Of a DNA stretch of 25,792 nt, positions 14,401 to 21,560 are shown one piece after another. Position 1 is the first letter of the stretch; every line of letters begins with the position of its first letter. Source of the stretch: a virus; the IMG/VR virus record IMGVR_UViG_3300037041_000008, positions 1 to 25,792 of that record; one strand, 5' to 3'. The notes under the pieces are model-generated. The model ran no database searches and was not told the DNA's origin. It worked only from the letters and a program-made list of their open reading frames with translations. The position numbers were made by a program, and so were the translations under genes.

Positions 14401-15435
14401 ATGGAAAAGAATATACCAATTTACAATTTAGAGATAACCAGTGATTTAATGGATGATGTTGAGGTTGATGTGGTTAGCCTTGTTGACCGACCTGCCATTG
14501 AAAGGTCTTTCCTTATGTTTAAGGATGACAAGTTTATCAATCCAATAGTAGGCGAGGGTAAAGACAAGTTCCTGCCGAGGTGCATCTCCTATGTCATTAA
14601 TGAAGGCAAGGAAACTGAACAAGCGGTTGCAATATGTAACTCAATATGGGATGAAGACTTCGCAGAAGAATCATATAGCGACTATCCCGATTCAGTCAAA
14701 AATAATGCAAAGGCTGCGTTAAAATATGCAGAGGAGAACGGGTGGGGTTCTTGCGGTACTGATGTAGGTAAGCAAAGAGCAAACCAGTTGGCAAAGGGTG
14801 AACCTATAAGCATTGAAACAATCAAGAGGATGTACTCTTACCTTTCAAGACACGCAGTAGATTTGGAGAACTCCAAAGGTTATGGGGATGGATGTGGAAA
14901 GTTGATGTACGATGCTTGGGGTGGCAAGAGTGCTTTGAGTTGGGCAGAATCTAAGATTAGGCAAATAGACAGACAAAACTTTGCAATCCAAGATGAGGAG
15001 GAAAGAATTATTAGCGGTCCTTTGATGTTGGCAGATACACCCATTTACAGAAATGATGACAATGGGGAGTATTATGTAGTATTCACTAAGGAAACGATAA
15101 AAAAGATAGCACAGAGGTTCTTCAAAAAGGGTTACCAATCAAACGTGAATTTGATGCATGAGCAAGGTAACTTGACTGAGGGGATGACAATGTTTGAATC
15201 TTGGATTAAGGATGACAAGAGGGGAATAAAGGCAATGAAGGGTTTTGAGGATGTACCTGATGGGTCTTGGTTCGGTTCGTTCAAAGTTGACAATGATGAG
15301 GTTTGGCAGATGGTTAAAGATGGCAAGGTTAGGGGATTTAGCGTTGAGGGGCAATTTAACTACCGAAAAACGGGGGATAAACGCATTGAGCAACTATGGG
15401 AGAACGTATTGGGTGTACTCGCCCAAATCGGCTAA
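14401..15435 (+). CDS. XkdF-like prohead protease with nested domain
   Basis: A 344-residue protein. I use the ATG at 14401; a TTG at 14383 would overlap the tape measure end. Residues 1-45 (YNLEITSDLMDDVEVDVVSL) and about 204-340 (SGPLMLADTPIYR; NLMHEQGN; GWFGSFKV-like; VRGFSVEGQF) match the two parts of an XkdF-type phage serine protease. H253 and S314 are the likely active-site residues. Between them, residues 57-190 hold an extra unit: FLPRCISYVINEG, then YPDSVKNNAKAALKYAEENG, and IETIKRMYSYLSRH with a WGGKSALSWAESKI end. It matures the prohead by cutting scaffold and capsid. Neighbouring scaffold and capsid genes support this. Confidence 0.8.
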   Translation: MEKNIPIYNLEITSDLMDDVEVDVVSLVDRPAIERSFLMFKDDKFINPIVGEGKDKFLPRCISYVINEGKETEQAVAICNSIWDEDFAEESYSDYPDSVKNNAKAALKYAEENGWGSCGTDVGKQRANQLAKGEPISIETIKRMYSYLSRHAVDLENSKGYGDGCGKLMYDAWGGKSALSWAESKIRQIDRQNFAIQDEEERIISGPLMLADTPIYRNDDNGEYYVVFTKETIKKIAQRFFKKGYQSNVNLMHEQGNLTEGMTMFESWIKDDKRGIKAMKGFEDVPDGSWFGSFKVDNDEVWQMVKDGKVRGFSVEGQFNYRKTGDKRIEQLWENVLGVLAQIG

Positions 15436-15490
15436 GAATGTCCTATATGGTACATAGGTAAATGGTAACTATTTATAACTAAAGATATTT

Positions 15491-16072
15491 ATGACAACAT
15501 TGGAAGCAATTAACAAAATCAAGCAAATGTTCGCAGAAGCAGGGGAACTCCCAATGGCATCTGTTGAACCGACACAATCCTTTGCGGAATATTCTTTGAA
15601 AAGCGGTGCTAAAGTAATGATTGACAAGTTAGAAGTAGGCGGTAAAGTTAGCCTTATTGATGAGGCAGGAGTTGAATCACCTGCACCCGCAGGAGAGCAT
15701 GAACTCATTGATGGTTCTGTAATCGTTCTTGATGAAGCATCAACTATCCTTGAGGTTAAAGTTCCTGAGGTAGAAACACCTGAGGTTTCTGTTGAGGTAG
15801 AAATGCCAGTAGCAGAGGACATGATGAAGAAGAAGATTGAGGAAATGCAGAAGCAACTTGATGAAATCAAAATGGCATACGATGCTAAATTGGCTTCTCA
15901 AGAGTTGAAGTTCAGCAAAGGCATCAGTGATATCTCTGATGTTTTGGTTCAAATCTTGAACACTCCATCTGCTAACGCAACCGAGCAACCAAAAGACAAA
16001 TTTAACGTACACGTTGAAAGCAAGGATGACAAAATTGGTCGCTTTCTTGCCTTCGCAAAATCAATTAAGTAA
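15491..16072 (+). CDS. putative capsid scaffolding protein
   Basis: A 193-residue acidic protein placed between protease and major capsid protein, the usual scaffold position. An N-terminal helix (EAINKIKQMFAEAG) is followed by a small beta domain with GVESPAPAGEHELIDGSVIV, then a Val/Glu/Pro-rich linker (VPEVETPEVSVEVEMPV). A coiled coil with KKKIEEMQKQLDEIKMAYD follows, and a basic C-terminus ends in RFLAFAKSIK. A coiled coil with a basic end is what capsid-binding scaffolds show. The small beta domain is unusual for a pure scaffold and could remain in the head after cleavage. An imperfect 5-bp hairpin (CCTAT/ATAGG, 15442-15458) lies in the leader. Confidence 0.65.
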   Translation: MTTLEAINKIKQMFAEAGELPMASVEPTQSFAEYSLKSGAKVMIDKLEVGGKVSLIDEAGVESPAPAGEHELIDGSVIVLDEASTILEVKVPEVETPEVSVEVEMPVAEDMMKKKIEEMQKQLDEIKMAYDAKLASQELKFSKGISDISDVLVQILNTPSANATEQPKDKFNVHVESKDDKIGRFLAFAKSIK

Positions 16073-16102
16073 TTAATTCTCAAACAATAAAAATTAAATA
16101 AA

Positions 16103-17053
16103 ATGGCATTTTCAGTAGGAACATTGGCTGCATATACTAAAGAGAACGAGGCACTCCTTGTTGCATCTTCTGTACTTGGTAGCAAAACTGCTTCTTTGAT
16201 TAAAGAGCAAGGTAATGTAATGGTAGGTGTTAAGTCTGCCGAAACCATCAACATCATGGACACAGATGCCATCTTCCAAGATGGTTCTTCTTGTGGATTC
16301 AACGCATCAGGTACAACTTCTTTCACACAAAGGACTGTTACTGTTGGCAAAATTAAAGTTAACGAGGCACTTTGTTTGAAGGACCTTGAAAGCAAGTATC
16401 TGCAAAAGGCACTCCCTGCCGGTTCACAGTACGATAGCATGATTTACTCTGAGGAGTATTCTAAGCGTAAAGCAGAGAAAATTGCTTTGCAACTTGAGAA
16501 CACTATTTGGCAAGGAAACACCGGAAGCGTTGATGTAAACTTGAATAAGTTTTCAGGTTTGACAACTTTGATTACCGCAGCAGGTGCATCAGTTGTAAAC
16601 GCAAATAGCGTACCTTTTCATGGTTCAGTTGAAACTGCAATCACTGATGCAAACGTTATCAGCATTTTTGATGACATCTACAAAGCAATCCCTGCACAAG
16701 TGGTTGACAAGGATGATATCACTATCTTCTGCGGAATGGATGTATTTAGGACTTACACCGTTAAGTTGAAAACATCTAACTTGTTTCATTACAAATATGA
16801 TGAGGCTGCAAATGGTCAATTCTTCCTCCCAGGTACTAACGTAAAAGTTATGGCAGTACAAGGTTTGAATAGCACTGGCAAGATTGTTGCTTCAAGGATT
16901 TCTAACTTCTTCTTGGGTACTGACCTTTTGAACGAAGAAGAAAGGTTTGAAATCTTCTACGCAAAAGAGGCTGACCAAGTTCGCTTTGTAGCAGAATTCA
17001 AGATGGGTGTTAATTTCGCCTTCCCTGACGAGATTGTTAAGTTCTTCGTTTAA
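16103..17053 (+). CDS. major capsid protein
   Basis: A 316-residue protein of the length and composition expected of an HK97-fold major capsid protein. It has an N-terminal helix (VGTLAAYTKENEALL), a long spine-helix candidate with YSEEYSKRKAEKIALQLENTI, IWQGNTGS, and late beta strands with FLGTDLLNEEERFEIFYAKE and FKMGVNFAFPDEIVKF. It follows scaffold and protease genes. Codons are more uniform and better suited to high expression (CTT, AAC, GTT, TTC common) than elsewhere in the window, as for the most abundant virion protein. A large hairpin lies directly after the stop. The leader is A-rich with no Shine-Dalgarno. Confidence 0.88.
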   Translation: MAFSVGTLAAYTKENEALLVASSVLGSKTASLIKEQGNVMVGVKSAETINIMDTDAIFQDGSSCGFNASGTTSFTQRTVTVGKIKVNEALCLKDLESKYLQKALPAGSQYDSMIYSEEYSKRKAEKIALQLENTIWQGNTGSVDVNLNKFSGLTTLITAAGASVVNANSVPFHGSVETAITDANVISIFDDIYKAIPAQVVDKDDITIFCGMDVFRTYTVKLKTSNLFHYKYDEAANGQFFLPGTNVKVMAVQGLNSTGKIVASRISNFFLGTDLLNEEERFEIFYAKEADQVRFVAEFKMGVNFAFPDEIVKFFV

Positions 17054-17061
17054 ATAACTTT

Positions 17062-17093
17062 AAGGTGAGGGGTGGGTTTCCATCCCTTGCCTT
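17062..17093 (+). terminator. 14-bp hairpin after the capsid gene, without U-tract
   Basis: AAGGTGAGGGGTGG (17062-17075) pairs with CCATCCCTTGCCTT (17080-17093) without a bulge, using three wobble pairs and a GTTT loop. It starts 8 bases after the capsid stop. The following bases, ATCTTAAATATT, contain no T run, so full intrinsic termination is unlikely. It may protect the 3' end of capsid mRNA, act as a partial terminator, or be an RNase processing point that sets the capsid to tail-tube ratio. Confidence 0.65.
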
Positions 17094-17111
17094 ATCTTAA
17101 ATATTAATACT

Positions 17112-17624
17112 ATGCCGTGTGCATTAACTCAAGGTTATACATTAGACTGCAAGGAGTCAATAGGCGGTATTAAAGCCGTATGGTTCATTCCTTTCGCTGA
17201 TGTTACCACAATTACAGAAGCATCAGGGGTTGTTACTACCATCACCAAGAGTGCAGGTAAAGTTTTTTATAAGTACCAACTTGTTAAGCAGACATCATCT
17301 TTGACCGAGAATATTACTGCATCCGTAGAAAATGGAACAGTATTCTATGCTCAAGAATTGTCAATCATCCTTAACAAACTCCAAGCCAACACCCGCAACG
17401 AAATCTTGCTTCTTGCTAAGAATAACCTTCTTGCAGTAGTTCAAGATGGCAACGATAAGTATTGGCTTCTTGGCAAGGTAAATGGTGCTGATTTGACTGG
17501 TGGCAATGGTGCTACTGGTACTGCTTTCGGAGATAGGAATGGTTACACATTGACCTTCACGGGCAATGAACCTGCACTTGCACCCGAGGTATCAAGTTCA
17601 ATCATAGCAGGACTTACTGCGTAA
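17112..17624 (+). CDS. probable major tail (tube) protein
   Basis: A 170-residue protein starting MPCALTQGYTLDCKESIGGIK, an opening I recognise from structural proteins of Bacteroidota phages. A KLQANTRNEILLLAKNNLLAVV helix and DGNDKYWLLGKVNGADLTGG follow. The C-terminus has GDRNGYTLTFTGNEPALAP. A small beta-rich protein with one helix, encoded singly between capsid gene and terminator, matches a tail-tube subunit. The GYTLTFTGNEP tail resembles strands seen in tube proteins that stack into rings. A head decoration protein is the alternative. It is flanked by a hairpin and a terminator, as expected for a product needed in many copies. Confidence 0.6.
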   Translation: MPCALTQGYTLDCKESIGGIKAVWFIPFADVTTITEASGVVTTITKSAGKVFYKYQLVKQTSSLTENITASVENGTVFYAQELSIILNKLQANTRNEILLLAKNNLLAVVQDGNDKYWLLGKVNGADLTGGNGATGTAFGDRNGYTLTFTGNEPALAPEVSSSIIAGLTA

Positions 17625-17650
17625 ATAGGAACATAGGTTTAGAAATGAGT

Positions 17651-17681
17651 AGGGCAACCCATAGCGGTTGCCTTTCTTTTT
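17651..17681 (+). terminator. Rho-independent terminator after the tail-tube gene
   Basis: AGGGCAACC (17651-17659) pairs with GGTTGCCTT (17666-17674) in a 9-bp stem with one wobble and a 6-base loop. A TTTCTTTTT tract follows to 17681. It closes the protease-scaffold-capsid-tube group. No clear promoter is visible between it and the ATG at 17716, so downstream genes may depend on partial read-through. Confidence 0.85.
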
Positions 17682-17715
17682 GGGTAAAAGTCAAGGGATT
17701 ACCTATTTAGTGGTA

Positions 17716-18093
17716 ATGATACAACTCACTCAAGGAGAAACCGAGTTCATTTATTTAACCCTAACGGAGAAGCAAACCATTGCATCTCCTAATTACCTAT
17801 TCCGTTTTGTCAATAGGACCACACGGGATGAGGTTGCTTTTGTTTTACTTTTTGCTTTGGATGTATCCATTTATAAGGATAGGTACAATAAATTCAGCAT
17901 CAAAGTGCCTAAATACTTTGGATTAGGTAACATTGGCGAGTGGTTGTATTATGTCTATGAGCAGACAAGTGCTTACAATGTAGACTATACCCAAGCAACG
18001 GGATTGCTTGAGGAGGGAATAATGAAACTGTCACCATCAACAACTTTTGAGTACACTCAACATGAGGTTGACAATACATACATAACACGATGA
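17716..18093 (+). CDS. small structural protein of unknown role
   Basis: A 125-residue protein. The ATG at 17716 is preferred; extending upstream would run the frame into the terminator hairpin. It begins MIQLTQGETEFIYLTLTEKQT and continues with YLFRFVNRTTRDEVAF, then RYNKFSIKVPKYFGLGNIGEW and a YYVYEQTS strand. This beta-rich pattern, with a ligand-like short domain, resembles N-terminal domains of baseplate or fibre-attachment proteins (BppU-N-like) and recurs in Bacteroidota phages beside portal genes. No enzymatic residue is visible. It overlaps the portal start by ATGA (18090-18093). Confidence 0.6.
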   Translation: MIQLTQGETEFIYLTLTEKQTIASPNYLFRFVNRTTRDEVAFVLLFALDVSIYKDRYNKFSIKVPKYFGLGNIGEWLYYVYEQTSAYNVDYTQATGLLEEGIMKLSPSTTFEYTQHEVDNTYITR

Positions 18094-20087
18094 ATGATTT
18101 AGTAATATTAAACTTTCAAGAAGCAAGGCAACCTGAGTACAGAGAGAAACGGGGTAAAGGATATATTGAGTTTGGCGAAAAGAACGATTACCCAAACTAT
18201 TTGCTTTCTCTTTACAATAAGAGTGCAAAGCACAACGCAATCGTTAAAGGAAAGGTCAATTACATCATAGGCAATGGTTGGAAATCCGATGAGGTTGACC
18301 CTATTGCAGAGCAGTTCATTGCTCAACCTAATCAGTTTGAATCTTTGAACGATTTGACAAGGAAGGTATCAATAGACATTGAAATCTTTGGCGGTGCTTA
18401 TCTTGAAGTAATTTGGTCTTTAACGGGTGGCAAGTTGGTTGATGTTTTACATATCGACTACACCAAAATAAGGTCCAACACAGATAACACTCAGTTTTGG
18501 TACAAAAAAGATTGGGCAGAAAGGAAAGACGAGGCATTTGCCATGATGGCATTTAACACCCAAGTCAGACAAGGTAAGCAGATACTTTATGTAAAGGAAT
18601 ACAGACCGGGTTTAGATACTTACGCTTTGCCGGGTTACATGGGTGCGTTGAACTATATTGAATCAGATATTGAAGTCAGCAGACACGTTTTGGGGAATGC
18701 TCAAACCGGATTCAGTGCATCCAAACTTATCACCCTTCCCAATGGCGAACCTTCACCTGATGAGAAGCGGAATATTGAGAGAAGGTTTACAGATAGGTTT
18801 AGTGGTTCAGATGGCAAGAAGTTTATCTTGTCATTTACAACTGACCCTGCGAGGAAGCCTATTATTGAGGACCTTGGTGCATCTGACATAACCAAAGAGG
18901 ATTTCACAAGGGTTGATTTGATTATTCAGAATAACCTTTTCGCAGGGCATCAAATTACTTCACCAAGTCTTTTCGGTATTGCTGAACCTGGGCAACTTGG
19001 TTCAAGAACACAGATGCGTGATTCTTATGAGATATTTAAGAACACCTATGTAAACGATAAGCAGCAATTTATTGAATCAGTTTTTAATCAACTTGCAAGA
19101 CTTAAAGGTGCAACCTCTGATATAAATATCATCCCAGTAGAACCTATTGGCTTTGAACTAAGCGAGGCAGCACTTTTGCAGATTGCTCCAAAAGAGTGGT
19201 TACTTGAGAAGGCAGGTATTGATGTTTCTAAATATCAACCAGTTTTAGATGAAAATATTACTAACCAACCAACAATAGACCAAGTTCAAGCAGAGGTAAA
19301 CGATAACCTAAAGAACCTTAGTGGTAGACAATATCAGCAAGTTATGAGGGTTATTAGGCAGTTCTCTCAAGGTAAGATTACCAAAGAGATTGCTACCACT
19401 ATGCTAAAAGCAGGTCTTGGAATGACTGATTCTGACATTAACGCAATGCTCGGAATAGATGATGACCCTTCAACAGATGACTTCCAGTTCTCTGCTCTTG
19501 ATGAGGACACAGTCATCGGAATGTTTAGCGAATGCGGTGAACCAAAGTGCAATTATAACATATTGCATTCAAAGGCGGTATTTAGTGCGAGAGAGGCATT
19601 TGCAGAGGATTCCTTGATAGATAAAGCATTGGATAAGCAAATCCTTGCCTTGATTGATAAAGACCCGAAAATAAGCATAGATGACATTGCAGGGGCAACT
19701 AAGAAAAGCCGTGATGTTGTACAAGGGAGATTGAGTTACTTGGTTGAATCGGGTGCGATTAATTATGACCCAAAGGTTGAGGAAAGGAAACTGACCAAAC
19801 CATTGAGCAAGTTGGTTGATGATATGGAGGTTACAATCTTTGAGGTTAGATACTCTTACGAGTGGAAGCCTATTGTCCCATCTTCTCAACGTGATACTGC
19901 TGCCCATCCTTCTCGGCAATTTTGCAGGAAGTTGATTGCAGAGGATAAACTTTGGACACGAAAGGGAATTGAGATGCTAAGTGCAAGACTTGGTTACTCT
20001 GTTTTTGACAGAGGCGGTGGATGGTGGGGGAACTCTGCAAGTTGCAGACATGAGTGGAGAAGAAACGTAGTAGTAAAAAAGAAATAA
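18090..20087 (+). CDS. portal protein with long C-terminal extension
   Basis: A 665-residue protein. The first 350 residues match a phage portal: GKGYIEFGEKNDYPNYLLSL, then IIGNGWKSDE, LTRKVSIDIEIFGGAYLEVI, YIESDIEVSRHVLGNAQTG and FAGHQITSPSLFGIAEPG. The C-terminal 300 residues are extra. They comprise a helical linker, a winged-helix-like unit near 505-570 (IDKDPKISIDDIAGATKKS) and a terminal unit with HPSRQFCRKLIAEDK, RLGYSVFDRGGGWWG and SCRHEWRRN, resembling the Cys/His-containing end of Mu gpF-like minor head proteins. The protein thus seems to fuse portal and head-morphogenesis parts. It forms the dodecameric DNA gate used by terminase. Confidence 0.85.
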   Translation: MNDLVILNFQEARQPEYREKRGKGYIEFGEKNDYPNYLLSLYNKSAKHNAIVKGKVNYIIGNGWKSDEVDPIAEQFIAQPNQFESLNDLTRKVSIDIEIFGGAYLEVIWSLTGGKLVDVLHIDYTKIRSNTDNTQFWYKKDWAERKDEAFAMMAFNTQVRQGKQILYVKEYRPGLDTYALPGYMGALNYIESDIEVSRHVLGNAQTGFSASKLITLPNGEPSPDEKRNIERRFTDRFSGSDGKKFILSFTTDPARKPIIEDLGASDITKEDFTRVDLIIQNNLFAGHQITSPSLFGIAEPGQLGSRTQMRDSYEIFKNTYVNDKQQFIESVFNQLARLKGATSDINIIPVEPIGFELSEAALLQIAPKEWLLEKAGIDVSKYQPVLDENITNQPTIDQVQAEVNDNLKNLSGRQYQQVMRVIRQFSQGKITKEIATTMLKAGLGMTDSDINAMLGIDDDPSTDDFQFSALDEDTVIGMFSECGEPKCNYNILHSKAVFSAREAFAEDSLIDKALDKQILALIDKDPKISIDDIAGATKKSRDVVQGRLSYLVESGAINYDPKVEERKLTKPLSKLVDDMEVTIFEVRYSYEWKPIVPSSQRDTAAHPSRQFCRKLIAEDKLWTRKGIEMLSARLGYSVFDRGGGWWGNSASCRHEWRRNVVVKKK

Positions 20088-20088
20088 G

Positions 20089-20682
20089 ATGAGCAGAAAT
20101 ATACTTTTCATATCAGTTGATACGATAAAAGACAGAACGGGATTACACGTTAATGTTGACCCTAAGTTGGTATTCCCTGACATTCTGTATGCCCAAGATG
20201 CATACATTCTCCCTGCACTTGGAACTGCACTTTATGAGAAGTTGCAGACTGGGATTGAGTGTGGTGATTTGACTTGCGATGAGGAAACCTTGCTGAATAC
20301 CTACATAACACCTTGCTTAGTTTACTATGTTATGAGTGAGTTGCCTATGGCTTTGTCATATCAATTCTACAATAAAGGGGTAGTAAGGAAGTCGGGAGAT
20401 AATCAAACCGAACCAAGTGCATCAGAATTGGCGGATGTTGCGAATAGGTATTCCGCAAGGGCAGAGTTCTACAAGCAAAGATTGATTAAATACCTGAAGC
20501 AAGAAAGCCAAGCGAGTGCTAAGTTCCCTGAGTACATTAACCCTGGCACTGGAGTAGATACCATTGTTCCTGACAATGATGCCTACACTACAACCATTTG
20601 GCTTGGTGATTATGACTGCGGAAGGTATAAAACATTTGAAGAAAAATATCAAGGAGATATAAATCGTTGTTGTGGCGAATAA
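20089..20682 (+). CDS. head-tail connector/adaptor-like protein
   Basis: A 197-residue, largely helical protein starting one base after the portal stop. It opens with ILFISVDTIKDRTGLHVNVD and continues with FPDILYAQDAYILPALG and LNTYITPCLVYYVMSELPM, then YSARAEFYKQRLIKYLKQE. A helical bundle following the portal gene is the usual profile of gp6-like adaptor proteins; it also resembles a Bacteroidota phage family seen in that position. The last 35 residues form a Tyr/Asp-rich strand-like tail with a CG pair (DYDCGRY; RCCGE). Location and fold type support the call, but no diagnostic motif exists. Confidence 0.65.
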   Translation: MSRNILFISVDTIKDRTGLHVNVDPKLVFPDILYAQDAYILPALGTALYEKLQTGIECGDLTCDEETLLNTYITPCLVYYVMSELPMALSYQFYNKGVVRKSGDNQTEPSASELADVANRYSARAEFYKQRLIKYLKQESQASAKFPEYINPGTGVDTIVPDNDAYTTTIWLGDYDCGRYKTFEEKYQGDINRCCGE

Positions 20683-20821
20683 GACATATTCAAAAAAGAA
20701 CCAAGAGAAACTTAAAGTCTATCTTGAAAAAGTAAAAAAGAATGACACTCAATCAAGTAGTCCAAACAATAGAAAACCTGGGGAACGCACACCAACAAAT
20801 CAAAACAACCTACTACGGTAA
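20672..20821 (+). CDS. possible 49-residue Lys-rich protein, GTG start
   Basis: An open frame begins with GTG at 20672 inside the end of the connector gene and runs to a TAA at 20819-20821 inside the next gene. The first half (ANKTYSKKNQEKLKVYLEKV) is a basic helical segment that falls exactly in the 60-base gap between neighbours. The second half is Asn/Ser/Pro-rich and may only be the shadow of the following gene. AAGGAG lies 15 bases upstream. Only the N-terminal composition and location favour coding. Confidence 0.35.
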   Translation: MANKTYSKKNQEKLKVYLEKVKKNDTQSSSPNNRKPGERTPTNQNNLLR

Positions 20822-21188
20822 TGCTTTTGATTTTTTGAGTAGGGGTGCAGATAACACCTATCCTGCTTTCTTTTTTGACATTACGGGTGCATCCATCAAT
20901 GGTAAGACCTCAACCTTAAACTTTACCTTGTTTTTTTGTGATAGGGTACTCCCTGAACAATCAAATGAACAAGAGGTTCTGTCTGATCAATTACTAACGG
21001 CAGAGGATATTATTGCTCAACTTCACTACAACGATTTTGATTTTGTTTTGCAAGATGCGGTTACACTTGACTTCTTTACAGAGGACACACCCGAATATCT
21101 TGCAGGGGTTAGTGCAACAATCTCACTTGATTTACCATATTTACAGAATAGGTGCGTAGTTCCAACAGACTACACTTATCCATCATAA
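20742..21188 (+). CDS. tail completion/neck-like protein
   Basis: A 148-residue mixed alpha/beta protein. It starts with MTLNQVVQTIENLGNAHQQI, then FDFLSRGADNTYPAFFFDIT, strands with LNFTLFFCDRVLP, a helix SNEQEVLSDQLLTAEDIIAQL, and a final GVSATISLDLPY strand. Helix, strands, helix and strands in this order is common to tail-terminator or minor-tail proteins that ring the neck, and the pattern is familiar from Bacteroidota phages next to connector genes. It belongs to the neck module by position. Its stop precedes the next gene by 20 bases. Confidence 0.6.
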   Translation: MTLNQVVQTIENLGNAHQQIKTTYYGNAFDFLSRGADNTYPAFFFDITGASINGKTSTLNFTLFFCDRVLPEQSNEQEVLSDQLLTAEDIIAQLHYNDFDFVLQDAVTLDFFTEDTPEYLAGVSATISLDLPYLQNRCVVPTDYTYPS

Positions 21189-21208
21189 ATCTATTTAAAA
21201 GAAAAGAA

Positions 21209-21556
21209 ATGGCATCAGATTTTAGACCTGGGAAACTTGATATCCAAATGTGGAGAAATGACACTTGGGGTCAGGTGTTTACCATTACATCCAATTCAAC
21301 TCCCGTTAATCTATCTGGTTCAACTATAACCATCCAAATCCGCAAAGGTTGCGGAGGTACTTTGGCATTGACTTTAACCAATGGTAGTGGGATAACGATT
21401 GGGGGTGCGAATAATAACCAAATCACAATCAGTAAATTGATAAATATTGACAAGGGCAATTACCAGTATGACATGAATGTAGTGTTTAGTGGGGGAGTTG
21501 TCAAGACTTACTTGCAAGGTGATTTTATTGTTTACGATGATGTAACAAAACCATAA
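21209..21556 (+). CDS. BppU-N-like fibre-attachment domain protein
   Basis: A 115-residue beta protein. The ATG at 21209 follows an A-rich leader; a longer start at 21152 would overlap the previous gene and adds unrelated residues. KLDIQMWRNDTWGQVFTI, then PVNLSGSTITIQIRKGCGG, an ITISKLINIDKGNYQYDMNV stretch and KTYLQGDFIVYDD follow the alternation typical of BppU N-terminal domains, which anchor receptor-binding proteins to the baseplate. It sits just before the tail fibre gene with a 4-base gap, so it may be the adaptor joining that fibre to the tail. The family link is by fold pattern only. Confidence 0.55.
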   Translation: MASDFRPGKLDIQMWRNDTWGQVFTITSNSTPVNLSGSTITIQIRKGCGGTLALTLTNGSGITIGGANNNQITISKLINIDKGNYQYDMNVVFSGGVVKTYLQGDFIVYDDVTKP

Positions 21557-21560
21557 GAAG

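Noticed and set aside
15469-15870. Minus-strand 133-residue frame opposite the scaffold gene
   Set aside because: The Ser/Thr-rich translation comes from the complement of Glu/Val/Pro-rich codons; there is no leader and it is wholly inside a well-supported gene.
17668-17715. Upstream TTG start for the gene ending at 18093
   Set aside because: It would place the first codons within the terminator hairpin and U-tract; the ATG at 17716 gives a natural N-terminus.
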